The notes beneath the pieces are model-generated. The model was not told the origin of the DNA and searched no databases. It saw only the letters and a program-made list of their open reading frames with translations. The translations under genes and the position numbers were made by a program. 64,000 nt of DNA from Actinomycetospora sp. TBRC 11914. Its GTDB lineage: Bacteria > Actinomycetota > Actinomycetes > Mycobacteriales > Pseudonocardiaceae. Shown here one piece after another: positions 51,373-59,942 of this stretch; position 1 is the stretch's first letter; the number at the start of each line of letters is the position of its first letter. The stretch spans positions 1 to 64,000 of the forward strand of contig NZ_JABBND010000020.1 in the NCBI RefSeq assembly GCF_012933465.1. Direction: 5' to 3'.

Positions 51373-52584
51373 ATGACCCTGGTGTCGATCGTCGGACCAC
51401 AGGCCGGCGAGATCATGCTCGGCGGCGCGGTGACCATGCGCATCCTCGAGGACGGGTCGACCACCGGGCACCGGCTGGGGATCGGCGAGATCACCGTCGC
51501 GCCGCACACCGACGGCCCGCCGCAGCACCGTCACGCCCGGCACGACGAGGGCTTCTACGTCGTCTCGGGCACGGCGCGCTTCACCGTCGGATCCGACGTC
51601 CACGACGCCCCCGCCGGCTCGCTCGTCATGGTCCCGCCCGGTGCCCCGCACACCTTCGCGAACCCGGGCGACGAGCCCGCCGTCCTGCTCAACACCTTCA
51701 CGCCCGACCTCTACGTGCAGTACTTCCGCGACCTGCGCGCCATGGTCGAGGGCGGTACGCCGATGACCCCCGACTCGGTGGCCGGCGTGATGGCCCGCTA
51801 CGCGACGACACCCTCGACGGAGTACACGCCCGCCTACGACGACCGCGGTACCGGCCGCCCGGTCATGGTCCTGCACGGCGGCGGGGGACCGGCGTCGGTG
51901 CTCGGGCTCTCGGCGGCCCTGGCCGCGGATCACCGGGTCCTGACGCCGACCATCCCCGGCTTCGAGGGCACGCCGCGGCCCGACGACTGCCGCACGGTCG
52001 CCGACGTCGCCCGCCGCTACCTCGACCTGCTCGTCGAGCGGGACCTGCACGACGTCGTCGTGGTCGGCAGCTCGGTCGGGGGCTGGATCGCGGCGGAAAT
52101 GGCGCTGCAGTCCGGCGCCGACGGGCCCGTCGGCGGGATCGTGCTGGTCAACGCCGTCGGGATCGAGGTCCCCGACCATCCCGTCACCGACATCTCCGGG
52201 CTGCCCCTCGACCGCATCGCCGACTTCTCCTACGCCGACCCGGACCGCTTCCGGATCGACCCGACGACGTTGCCCGCGGCCCGGCAGGAGGCGATGGCCG
52301 CCAACGCCGCGGTGTTCGCCGACTACGCCGGCGACCCCTACATGCTCGACCCGACGCTGCTCGGGCGGCTCCCGGCCGTGACCGTCCCGGCCGCGGTCGT
52401 CTGGGGCGAGGCCGACGGGATCGTCGACGTCGCCTACGGCCGGGCCTACGCCGAGGCGCTCGGTGCCCCGTTCACCCTCGTCGAGGGCGCCGGGCACCTC
52501 CCGCACGTCGAGCAGCCCGAGCGCACCGTCGCCGCCGTCGAGGTGTTCCTGGGCGCGTCGGTCCCGACGTCCACCGCGAGGTGA
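51373..52584 (+). CDS. Cupin domain fused to alpha/beta hydrolase
   Basis: 403 residues. Residues 1-135 form a cupin: GEITVAPHTDGPPQHRHARH, DEGFYVVSGTARFTVG and PPGAPHTFANPGDEP supply the His/His/Glu/His metal set. Residues 150-400 are an alpha/beta hydrolase with HGGGGPAS, nucleophile Ser in VVGSSVGGWIAAEM, acid in WGEADGIVDV and His in GAGHLPHVEQPERT. The ATG has GAGGAGGGG 5 nt upstream. A dioxygenase-plus-hydrolase for an aromatic or enol substrate is possible. Controlled by the adjacent TetR gene. Confidence 0.82.
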   Translation: MTLVSIVGPQAGEIMLGGAVTMRILEDGSTTGHRLGIGEITVAPHTDGPPQHRHARHDEGFYVVSGTARFTVGSDVHDAPAGSLVMVPPGAPHTFANPGDEPAVLLNTFTPDLYVQYFRDLRAMVEGGTPMTPDSVAGVMARYATTPSTEYTPAYDDRGTGRPVMVLHGGGGPASVLGLSAALAADHRVLTPTIPGFEGTPRPDDCRTVADVARRYLDLLVERDLHDVVVVGSSVGGWIAAEMALQSGADGPVGGIVLVNAVGIEVPDHPVTDISGLPLDRIADFSYADPDRFRIDPTTLPAARQEAMAANAAVFADYAGDPYMLDPTLLGRLPAVTVPAAVVWGEADGIVDVAYGRAYAEALGAPFTLVEGAGHLPHVEQPERTVAAVEVFLGASVPTSTAR

Positions 52585-52617
52585 CCGGAGGGCGCCCGCC
52601 GCCCGCGCCCGGCGTCG

Positions 52618-52623
52618 TAAACT
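52618..52623 (+). promoter_or_regulatory. -10 element of a leaderless dnaG promoter
   Basis: TAAACT ends 7 nt before the dnaG GTG; no purine-rich ribosome binding site lies between. Confidence 0.5.
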
Positions 52624-52630
52624 CACCGCC

Positions 52631-54547
52631 GTGGCAGGGCGGATCCGGGACTCCGACATCGCGGAGGTGCGCGACCGGAACCGGATCGACGAGGTGGTCA
52701 GCGAGTACGTCGCCCTCCGCCCCGCCGGGCCCGGCTCGCAGAAGGGGCTCTGCCCGTTCCACGACGAGAAGAGCCCGTCGTTCCAGGTCCGCACCAGCCA
52801 CAACACGTACCACTGCTTCGGCTGCGGGGCGCACGGCAGCGTCATCGACTTCCTCATGCAGATCGACCAGCTGGGGTTCGTGGAGGCCGTCGAGAAGCTG
52901 GCCGACCGCGTCGGGTTCCGGCTGACCTACGAGGGCGGCGGGTCGAGCGTCCAGCGTGACCGGGGCACGCGGTCGCGGCTGCTCGCGGCCAACAAGCTGG
53001 CGGCCGAGTTCTACGCCGAGCAGCTCCGGGCGCCGGGGGAGGCGAACACGGCGCGGCAGTTCCTCGCCGAGCGCGGGTTCGACCAGGCGGCCGCCGAGTC
53101 CTTCGGCTGCGGGTTCGCGCCGGGCGGCTGGGAGAAGCTGACCAAGCATCTGCTCGCGCAGGGCTTCACGCTCGACGAGCTGGAGAAGGCGGGCCTGTCG
53201 GTCCCCGGCCAGCGCGGCCACCGCGACCGGTTCCAGCGCCGTCTGCTGTGGCCGATCCGGGACCTGGGCGGCGACGTCGTCGGGTTCGGCGCGCGCCGGC
53301 TCTTCGACGACGACCGCATCGAGGCCAAGTACCTCAACACCCCCGAGACGCCCGTCTACCACAAGTCGAAGGTGCTCTTCGGCCTCGACAAGGCCAAGCG
53401 CGACATCGCGAAGACCCGCCAGGCGGTCATCGTCGAGGGCTACACCGACGTCATGGCGATGCACCTCGCCGGGGTCCCGACGGCGGTCGCGAGCTGCGGC
53501 ACCGCCTTCGGCGACGACCACGTGGCCGTCCTGCGCCGCCTGCTCATGGACGACTCGTTCGACCGCGGCGAGGTCATCTACGTCTTCGACGGCGACGCCG
53601 CGGGTCAGGCGGCCGCGCTCAAGGCCTTCGACGGCGACCAGCAGTTCTCCGCGCAGACCTACATCGCCACCGCGCCCGACGGCATGGACCCGTGCGAGCT
53701 GCGCCAGGCGCGCGGCGACGTCGCGGTGCGCGACCTCGTGGCCCAGCGCTCGCCGCTGTTCACCTTCGCGATCCGCTCGATCCTCGACGCCTACGACCTC
53801 TCCACCGTCGAGGGGCAGACCGCGGCGCTGCAGCGCACCGTCCCGCTGGTGGCCCAGATCCGCCGCGTGGAGCTCCGCGACGGGTACGCCCGTCGTCTCG
53901 CGGGCTGGACCGGCTGGGCCGACGAGGCGCAGGTGGTGCGGCGGGTGCGCGAGACCGCCGGGCAGCCGGCCGACTCCCGGCAGCAGCAGGGGTCCCGACG
54001 ACGGCAGGTGCGGCCCGTCGCGCCGTCGGGCGGCGGTGGCGAGGGCCCGCCGATGCCGGCGCGGGACGATCCGCGGCTGCGCGTGCAGCGGGAGGTCCTC
54101 AAGGCGGCGCTGCAGGTGCCCGGTCTGGCCGGGCCCGTCTACGACACGCTGCCCGAGGACGCGTTCAGCCATGACGCCTACCTCGCGGTGCACCGCGCGA
54201 TCCTCGCCGCGGGCGGCACGGCGAGCGGGTACTCCGGGTCGAGCTGGGTCTCGGCGGTCACCGGTGAGGTCACCCCGCCCGGGTACGGGCGGCTGGTGGC
54301 GGAGCTCGCCGTCGAGCCGATGCAGTCGCGCGAGGCCGACGACCACCGCTACGTCTCCTCGATGCTCACCGCGCTGCAGGGCGCGCTGGTGGAACGGCAG
54401 GTCGCGGAGATCAAGTCGCGGCTGCAGCGGATCTCCCCGGTCACCGACGCGGACGAGTACCACGAGCTGTTCGGGGACCTCGTCGCGCTCGAGCAGTACA
54501 AGAAGGCGCTGCGCGACCAGGCGATCGGGGGCCAGTGGTCGGCCTAG
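52631..54547 (+). CDS. dnaG: DNA primase DnaG
   Basis: 638 residues. Zinc-binding domain (CPFHDEKSPSF about 41; CFGCGAHG about 61), RNA polymerase domain with Toprim motifs VIVEGYTDVMAMHLAG (about 267) and DGDAAGQ (about 320), and a C-terminal helicase-binding domain. It lays RNA primers for chromosome replication. It is separated from dgt by the 16.6-kb block described above. The 3' end overlaps the next gene by 13 bp. Confidence 0.96.
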   Translation: MAGRIRDSDIAEVRDRNRIDEVVSEYVALRPAGPGSQKGLCPFHDEKSPSFQVRTSHNTYHCFGCGAHGSVIDFLMQIDQLGFVEAVEKLADRVGFRLTYEGGGSSVQRDRGTRSRLLAANKLAAEFYAEQLRAPGEANTARQFLAERGFDQAAAESFGCGFAPGGWEKLTKHLLAQGFTLDELEKAGLSVPGQRGHRDRFQRRLLWPIRDLGGDVVGFGARRLFDDDRIEAKYLNTPETPVYHKSKVLFGLDKAKRDIAKTRQAVIVEGYTDVMAMHLAGVPTAVASCGTAFGDDHVAVLRRLLMDDSFDRGEVIYVFDGDAAGQAAALKAFDGDQQFSAQTYIATAPDGMDPCELRQARGDVAVRDLVAQRSPLFTFAIRSILDAYDLSTVEGQTAALQRTVPLVAQIRRVELRDGYARRLAGWTGWADEAQVVRRVRETAGQPADSRQQQGSRRRQVRPVAPSGGGGEGPPMPARDDPRLRVQREVLKAALQVPGLAGPVYDTLPEDAFSHDAYLAVHRAILAAGGTASGYSGSSWVSAVTGEVTPPGYGRLVAELAVEPMQSREADDHRYVSSMLTALQGALVERQVAEIKSRLQRISPVTDADEYHELFGDLVALEQYKKALRDQAIGGQWSA

Positions 54548-55065
54548 GGGCCCGGATCGCGGCGCTGCTCACCGGGCGGGAGATCACGCCCGAGGGCTTC
54601 ACCGGGACCCTGGAGCCCGATGAGCACGTGCTGGCCGACTCGCGGACCCGGCGCGGGGAGGTCGTGCTCGCCACCGACCGGGGGCTCTGGGTCGACGACC
54701 ACCGCGTCCCCTGGCACCTGGTCTCGAAGGCGACCTGGGCCTCGGGGGCGCTCGAGGTGATCGAGGCGCGCGAGGTCGAGCACCTCGAGGGCGGGGTGGT
54801 GGTGCTGGCCGACGCGGTGCCGGTGACGCTGCCCCTGCCCGACCCGGGACGCATCCCCGAGACCGTGCACCGCCGCGTCACCGGCGCCATCCACTCCCGT
54901 CAGCACCACGACCTGCCCAGCGGCGGCGCGTGGTTCGTCCAGCGCCGCACCCCGGCCGGTGTCGTGCTGCACGTGCGCCCGGACGCGGGGACCGACCCCG
55001 ATGAGGTCCGGACGCTCGCGGCCGGGGTGGGGGAGAAGCTGGGCCGGGCGCGCGGGTCCGCCTGA
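54535..55065 (+). CDS. Conserved hypothetical protein, PH-like
   Basis: 176 residues. TGTLEPDEHVLADSRTRRGE, VVLATDRGLWVDDHRVPWHL and VSKATWASGALEVIEAREVE look like the beta-rich core of a bacterial PH-like domain, followed by HRRVTGAIHSRQHHDL. No enzyme motif. GTG start inside the dnaG end, so co-translated with dnaG. Function unknown. Confidence 0.7.
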   Translation: MVGLGARIAALLTGREITPEGFTGTLEPDEHVLADSRTRRGEVVLATDRGLWVDDHRVPWHLVSKATWASGALEVIEAREVEHLEGGVVVLADAVPVTLPLPDPGRIPETVHRRVTGAIHSRQHHDLPSGGAWFVQRRTPAGVVLHVRPDAGTDPDEVRTLAAGVGEKLGRARGSA

Positions 55066-55125
55066 GCGTCGGGAAAGCCACGTTCCCGGACGTGGGCTGA
55101 CGGGGGTGGGGGGCTCCGCCTGCGC

Positions 55126-55281
55126 GGTTGCAGGAGGCCGAACGCGCCTGTGCGGGACGCACACACTCCAGCCGCCCGACTGCAGGAGACCGGACGCTCC
55201 TGCGCGGGACGCACACACTCCAGCCGCCCGACTGCAGGAGACCGAACGCACCTGCGCGCGACGCACACACTCCGCCCGCGC
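55126..55281. repeat. 52-bp tandem array, three units
   Basis: Units at 55126, 55178 and 55230. Each runs GCAGGAG-CCG-ACGC, GGGACGCACACACTC, then CAGCCGCCC. Units 1 and 2 differ at a few sites; unit 3 diverges at its end. Confidence 0.85.
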
Positions 55282-55439
55282 ACGGGGTGGTCGGCGCACT
55301 GCTCGGGGTGCGCGGGGCCGGCTCGGACGGTGATCAGGGAGCCGCTGCACGGCGAATGGAGATCCGCTCGACGCGCACCGACTCCCTCGCCGTTCCGAGG
55401 CGGGCGACCATTCGGCCGCGCCGTGCTCGTAGGGGGAAT

Positions 55440-55590
55440 CAGTGTGCGGCGCGCGTCGGTGCTGCCCGGACCGACAGCGCCCGGGCCCGATCAGTGTGCG
55501 GCGCGCGTCGGTGCTGCCCCGAACCGACAGCGCCCCGGGACCGATGTGTGTGCGGCACGCGTCGATACCGCCAGGACCCGACCCCGAGTC
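55440..55590. repeat. Second array of about 52-54 bp, three units
   Basis: Units at 55440, 55492 and 55546 begin GTGTGCGGCGCGCGTCGGTG (third: GTGTGCGGCACGCGTCGAT) and continue with ACCGACAGCGCCC. The sequence is unrelated to the first array but has nearly the same period. Confidence 0.85.
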
Positions 55591-55792
55591 GGCCGGGGGG
55601 TGTCACGCTCGGTCAACGAGGCCGCCACACGCTCGCCGACGACGTCGTGCGCTGACACCCCGACCGCCAGCAACGGCGCGTTCCTGGGTCACCACGGTTC
55701 GCGCGTGATCGGCCGACCCCCGGATCAACGAACGGCGCCGCGGACCGAGGGAGGGTCCGCGACGCCGCGCGTCTCGACGTCGGCCGAGCGTC

Positions 55793-56023
55793 TCAGGCGA
55801 CGATGATGTAGAGCCCGTAGAGCACGATCAGGGCGGCCACCACGAGGCAGGTCGCCCCGACCGCCGTACCCGCCGCCGGCGAGAGCGCCGGCTCGGGCCC
55901 GTCCGGGCGCGGCGACCGCGCCGCGAGCCCGACGATCCCGAACGACACCAGCGCCGTCACCACCACCGCGGCGGCGAAGGACACGATGGCCACGAGGCCC
56001 AGGGAACCCCACGCGATGCTCAT
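55793..56023 (-). CDS. Small two-helix membrane protein after pitA
   Basis: 76 residues with two hydrophobic helices (LVAIVSFAAAVVVTALVSFG and AVGATCLVVAALIVLYGLYI) joined by a short Pro-rich loop. The start overlaps the pitA stop by 4 bp. Mycobacteria also have a small membrane gene next to pitA, so it may be an accessory subunit. No known function. Confidence 0.75.
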   Translation of the reverse strand: MSIAWGSLGLVAIVSFAAAVVVTALVSFGIVGLAARSPRPDGPEPALSPAAGTAVGATCLVVAALIVLYGLYIIVA

Positions 56024-57171
56024 GCCTGCACCACCCCGTCCTTGGTCCTGATCTCGTCGGGCGCCACCGGCGACTCGACGTCGTTGACGTTCTCCGCGGT
56101 GACCGGGGTGCGGCGCGAGGCCGCGTAGATGCCGATCCCGACCGCGATGGCGACGACCGCGACGAGGACCGTCCCGACGACGCCCTGGGAGGCGGCGAAC
56201 GCGGCGACCGCGCCGACGATGGCCGCGGCTGGCAGCGTCAGGATCCAGGCGACGGCCATCTGGCCGGCGACGCCCCACTGCACGCCGGCGATCCGGCGGC
56301 CGGCGCCGGCGCCGAAGATGGAGCCGGTGGCGACCTGCGTCGTCGAGAGCGCGAAGCCCAGGTGCGACGAGGCGAGGATGACGGCCGTCGTCGCCGTCTC
56401 CGCGGCGAACCCCTGCGGGGTCTCGATGTCGCTGACGCGCTTGCCGAGGGTGCGGATGATGCGCCAGCCGCCGAGGTAGGTGCCGAGGCCGATCGCGAGG
56501 CCGGCGGCGAGGATCACCCAGACGGGCGGGCCGGCGTTCGGGGCGAGGACGCCCGCGGTGATGAGGACCAGCGTGATGACGCCCATCGTCTTCTGGGCGT
56601 CCGAGGTGCCGTGGGCCAGCGAGACCATCGAGGCCGAGGCGATCTGGCCGAGCTTGAAGCCACGCTTGGTGCTCTCGCTGTCGGACTTCGCCGTGCTCCG
56701 GTAGGCGATCACCGTGCCGACCAGCGCGATGACGCCGGCCAGGATCGGCGAGATCACCGCCGGGAGGATGATCTTCGAGATCAGGGTGCTGAAGTGCACT
56801 GCGCCGGCGCCGGCCGCGACGATCACGGCGCCGATGAGCCCGCCGAAGAGCGCATGCGACGAGCTCGACGGCAGGCCGAGCAGCCACGTCAGCAGGTTCC
56901 ACAGGATGGCGCCGATCAGGCCCGCGAAGATGATGTACGGGTTGATCTTGGTCTCGTCGACGAGCCCGCTGGAGATCGTCTTCGCGACCTCCACCGAGAG
57001 GAAGGCGCCGACGATGTTGAGGACGCCGGAGATGAGAACCGCGACCTTGGGCTTCAGCGCCCCGGTCGCGATCGACGTCGCCATGGCGTTCGCGGTGTCG
57101 TGGAAGCCGTTGGTGAAGTCGAACGCCAACGCCGTCACGATCACGACGACGACGATCAGGGAGATGCCCAT
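56020..57171 (-). CDS. pitA: PiT-family inorganic phosphate transporter
   Basis: 383 residues, about ten transmembrane helices. Signature repeats FDFTNGFHDTANAMAT (18-33) and SLAHGTSDAQKTMGV (about 185), with LPSSSSHALFGGL between. Low-affinity proton- or cation-coupled uptake of metal phosphate. ATG start; the upstream 130 bp to the hairpin at 57302 hold its promoter. Confidence 0.94.
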   Translation of the reverse strand: MGISLIVVVVIVTALAFDFTNGFHDTANAMATSIATGALKPKVAVLISGVLNIVGAFLSVEVAKTISSGLVDETKINPYIIFAGLIGAILWNLLTWLLGLPSSSSHALFGGLIGAVIVAAGAGAVHFSTLISKIILPAVISPILAGVIALVGTVIAYRSTAKSDSESTKRGFKLGQIASASMVSLAHGTSDAQKTMGVITLVLITAGVLAPNAGPPVWVILAAGLAIGLGTYLGGWRIIRTLGKRVSDIETPQGFAAETATTAVILASSHLGFALSTTQVATGSIFGAGAGRRIAGVQWGVAGQMAVAWILTLPAAAIVGAVAAFAASQGVVGTVLVAVVAIAVGIGIYAASRRTPVTAENVNDVESPVAPDEIRTKDGVVQA

Positions 57172-57301
57172 GGGCCGCCCGGTTCCCCTTCGATGGAGTG
57201 CGCACGCCGGGTGACGGGTCGTCCTGCCCGGTCGTGTCAGACGGCCGCGACGTTACGGAGCGTTCGCGTCCCGGCTCGCCACACGAAGGAGAACAGCGGT
57301 T

Positions 57302-57349
57302 GAACAGGGATCATCCGTGAGGTGAAGCACGCCGGGATGATCCCTGTTC
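57302..57349. terminator. Terminator hairpin of the YtxH-like gene
   Basis: Perfect 15-nt arms, GAACAGGGATCATCC and its complement, with an 18-nt loop. Begins 10 nt after the YtxH-like stop (- strand). Confidence 0.7.
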
Positions 57350-57359
57350 GTCCGGATCG

Positions 57360-57635
57360 CTAGCGGGCCGTGCCGTTCCCGGTCGCGGACCGGCCGGGCG
57401 CAGCCGGCTCGTGACCCGTGTTGGACGACGGCGAGACCCTGTCCTTGGCGACCGCGACGCCGGCCTGCACGGCCTCCCCGGCCTTCGCCCGCGCGACCCC
57501 GGCGGCCGCCTGCACCTGCGGGTTGTCCGCCACCCGGCGGTAGGCCTTCGACAGCTGCTCGTAGCGCTCACGTCCCGCCCTGGTCCCGAGGACGTATCCC
57601 ACGCCCATACCCAGCAGGAACGGCAGTGCCTTCAT
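57360..57635 (-). CDS. YtxH-like small membrane protein
   Basis: 91 residues. MKALPFLLGMGVGYVLGTRA is a short membrane segment with the Gly-rich YtxH pattern, then a helix RERYEQLSKAYRRVADNPQV and an Ala/Gly/Ser tail. ATG at 57635 chosen for GGGAGG 8 nt upstream. Such proteins are general stress-associated; the exact role is unknown. Confidence 0.75.
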   Translation of the reverse strand: MKALPFLLGMGVGYVLGTRAGRERYEQLSKAYRRVADNPQVQAAAGVARAKAGEAVQAGVAVAKDRVSPSSNTGHEPAAPGRSATGNGTAR

Positions 57636-57738
57636 GATCGAACCTCCCGACGACGGCGTGGGCCCATCCTGCCGCACGGCCCCCGGAGCCCGTCGGGTAC
57701 GGTCTACGACGAGCCCGGCAGGCACGGGTTCACGACGG

Positions 57739-57811
57739 TCCTCCGTAGCTCAATCGGCAGAGCATGCGACTGTTAATCGCAGGGTTACTGGTTCGAGTCC
57801 AGTCGGAGGAG
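57739..57811 (+). tRNA. tRNA-Asn (GUU)
   Basis: Acceptor TCCTCCG pairs with CGGAGGA (57804-57810), D arm GCTC/GAGC, anticodon stem TGCGA/TCGCA with loop CTGTTAA (anticodon GTT), T arm ACTGG/CCAGT with TTCGAGT. No encoded CCA. The 3' half is repeated in degenerate form at 61437, with an integrase fragment in between. Confidence 0.97.
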
Positions 57812-57868
57812 CCCTTCCTCCAGGTCACCGCGTTGACCTGAGAAGTGCGGCCCGCCGCCAGCCATGAC

Positions 57869-58003
57869 TTACCCATGGTTTTCGTTCACCTCGTGCCAGG
57901 CGCCGACGGCGTCCGCGGCTGCCGGGTTCACGATCCGACGGCCGAAGCAAAAGCTCTGCGTCATCGACACCTGGGGGTGGCCGAGCTGGTCCGGGTCGGC
58001 GGG
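57869..58003 (-). pseudogene. Tyrosine integrase, C-terminal fragment
   Basis: 44 codons ending in TAA read DQLGHPQVSMTQ and FGRRIVNPAAADAV, the C-terminal signature of actinobacterial phage-type tyrosine recombinases (LGH box, then the segment where the catalytic Tyr is expected). The Tyr position is Phe or Cys here (SFCFGRR). An in-frame TGA (58004-58006) precedes it and the rest of the enzyme is missing. Orientation toward the tRNA is usual for integrases at tRNA sites. Confidence 0.75.
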
Positions 58004-58031
58004 TCAAGCGGTCGCCACGGGCGACGAGTTC

Positions 58032-58490
58032 CTACTCGTGGGTCGCGCCGTTCCCCTCGAGGAGGTTCTTGAGGGTCAGCAGGTCTTTCGCGTTGGCTCG
58101 ACGCATCGCAGCGGACATGAGCGGCGCGCTGAGGCCGGCGAAACCGGAGGGTTCCCCTCTGTTGCGCAAGGTCATCCGAGTCTCGCCCTCGGCGGTGTCC
58201 TCCCACGTGTAGGTGGTCTCCATGGGGAACGGCCCATGGGCGGTGCTCATGACGAACCGGCGCGCCGGCTCCAGCTCCCGGACCTCGTAGGTGTAGGCGA
58301 GCCGCCGGCCGAGGAAGTGGGCGACGAACGCGATCCGTGAGCCGGGCTGCACCGGCCGAGGTGTCTCCCACTCGACGGACTCGATGTTCCTGTACCACCG
58401 CGTGGCGTTGTCCGGGTCGCTCGCGAACGCCGCCACCACGGCCCGGGGACGTTGAATGGCGATCGTGCTCTGAACGTCGACCCGTCCCAT
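58032..58490 (-). CDS. SRPBCC-family (START-like) protein
   Basis: 152 residues. STIAIQRPRAVVAAFASDPD, RWYRNIESVEWETPRPVQPG, YTYEVRELEPARRFVMSTA and a C-terminal helix DLLTLKNLLEG follow the polyketide cyclase/SRPBCC fold, a ligand-binding cavity for hydrophobic molecules. ATG start. Ligand unknown. Lies just inside the element at tRNA-Asn. Confidence 0.85.
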   Translation of the reverse strand: MGRVDVQSTIAIQRPRAVVAAFASDPDNATRWYRNIESVEWETPRPVQPGSRIAFVAHFLGRRLAYTYEVRELEPARRFVMSTAHGPFPMETTYTWEDTAEGETRMTLRNRGEPSGFAGLSAPLMSAAMRRANAKDLLTLKNLLEGNGATHE

Positions 58491-58761
58491 GCGCAGAGGA
58501 TGTCAGCGGCCTGACCGTCGTGGGGAGATGCCGCATCCACGCGCCGCGAGGGTCGAGGTCGATGCGCGATCCAGGCCGGGGGTGTGCGTGCGGCGGTAGG
58601 TGAATGTGCAACCATCTGTGTCCGGTCGGGGCTCTTGCCCCCCAGGAGCTCCGGCTGGGCCTCGCCGTCCGAGCCCCCCTCGGGCGGCGAGGCCGCCACC
58701 CTCCGGCCCCGCCTCATGCCGCGCCGACCAGGTGCGTCCCGCCGCGGGGTCGAGCCCCCGG

Positions 58762-59091
58762 TCAGCGAGAGGTCTCTCGTAGCTGGTCGCGGGCGGTGAG
58801 TAGGGCGAAGTAGGCGTCGGTGAGGTCGCCGGCGGCGAGATGGGCGCAGGCGACCCGGGCAGCGGCGCGCCCGTGCGCTGCGGGCCCCTCGGCGCTGAGC
58901 GCGGTCCGCAGGCGATGTTCGACGTTGCCGGCCTCGAGGACGCCGTGGACGAGCGCGAGGTTGCGCAGGCACTCCAGGCCGGCATCCACGGCGGTGGGCA
59001 ACGAGTCGGTGGTGCCCGGGACCCGCCCGGTGCTGGCCTGGGGGCGGGGTCCGGCGGTGGCGACCGCTGCCGGGTCGGACTGGTCGAGCAT
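58762..59091 (-). CDS. Small helical hypothetical protein
   Basis: 109 residues. A disordered N-terminus, then helices (AVDAGLECLRNLALVHGVLE; HLAAGDLTDAYFALLTARDQ). GAGGA 6 nt before the ATG supports translation. I do not recognise the family. Confidence 0.5.
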   Translation of the reverse strand: MLDQSDPAAVATAGPRPQASTGRVPGTTDSLPTAVDAGLECLRNLALVHGVLEAGNVEHRLRTALSAEGPAAHGRAAARVACAHLAAGDLTDAYFALLTARDQLRETSR

Positions 59092-59537
59092 CGGGAGTTC
59101 CTCTCTGGCCAGCGCGTCGTGAGCCCGGAGATGTCCGGGGTCGTGACCGGCCGGCGCGGCAGTGGAAAGAGGGCCGGTAGCTGGGGGGTGGCCGAGCCGT
59201 CACCGGCTACGGCCGCGGTACGGAATCGGCCCGCCCCGGCTCGGCGAGTCCCTGTCACCTCGTGACGGGGCTGGTACCGACGACGGCTGAGAAGAGAGCA
59301 GGTGCCGACGAATCACGCGTGGCCACCCCCGACGCTGCGAGGGTGGCCACGGTGGAGGACTGGCCGGAGATGTGCGCGGCACCCGGTCGCAGCTGTGGAT
59401 GCCCACCTGGTCCCGAGGAGCCGGCCCGGCGGCCCCGGCGATCTCACCGAGCACCTGTGGTGGGCAGGTCCGGGTCAGCCGGCGGGTGTCGCTGTTCCTG
59501 CGACCGCGTGGCAGCACGGCCGCTCACCGATCCTGGA
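59092..59537. other. 446-bp gap inside the element
   Basis: No supportable gene; open frames here have no ribosome binding site and biased composition. Probably decayed element DNA. Confidence 0.5.
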
Positions 59538-59942
59538 TCAGCGCGAATCGCGGCCGAACAGGCGCTGCAGGAGGCCCGGCTTGCGCTCCTCGTTGTCGGT
59601 GTCCTCCGATCTCTGTCCGTCCGGATAGTCCTGTCCGTAGTGCTCGTACAGTTGGCGCTCCTGCTCGCCCGAGAGGTCGTCGTCGGCCTGGGTCCTGGGT
59701 GCGTCACGGACCGTGTCGCCGTCGACGGAGACCTGTAGGCCCTGTCCGTCGTCGGCGCGACGGGCGTCACGCATCGGGACGTAGGAGCGTGTCGCGGGCT
59801 CCGCCTCGTTGATGACGACGGCCCAGGCCGGCGGGCCGTCGTCGGTCTCGACGAAGAACTCCTCGATGCTGCCGATGACGTTCCCGTCCTCGTCGTAGAG
59901 GGGTGCACCCCGGTAGGCGACCCACTCCAGCGCTTGCGTCAT
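59538..59942 (-). CDS. PRC-barrel domain protein
   Basis: 134 residues. WVAYRGAPLYDEDGNVIGSI, EEFFVETDDGPPAWAVVINE and RSYVPMRDARRADDGQGLQV form a PRC barrel; the acidic tail ends in LLQRLFGRDSR. PRC barrels bind protein partners in RNA processing and stress responses. The ATG at 59942 is preferred (GGAG 6 nt upstream) over one 12 bp earlier. Confidence 0.8.
   Translation of the reverse strand: MTQALEWVAYRGAPLYDEDGNVIGSIEEFFVETDDGPPAWAVVINEAEPATRSYVPMRDARRADDGQGLQVSVDGDTVRDAPRTQADDDLSGEQERQLYEHYGQDYPDGQRSEDTDNEERKPGLLQRLFGRDSR

Larger units (their letters stand above)
55066..55792. other. 727-bp gene-free segment with two tandem arrays
   Basis: No supportable gene. Contains two separate three-unit arrays with about 52-bp period (55126-55281 and 55440-55590). 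It separates the dnaG pair from the convergent phosphate transporter operon. Confidence 0.7.

Noticed and set aside
55126-55590. CRISPR array
   Set aside because: Units are contiguous tandem repeats with no unique spacers, only three units each, and no cas genes are in the window.
59262-59738. 158-residue plus-strand frame with a hydrophobic C-terminus
   Set aside because: It runs antisense through the PRC-barrel gene; the hydrophobic part is the antisense of that gene's charged tail.
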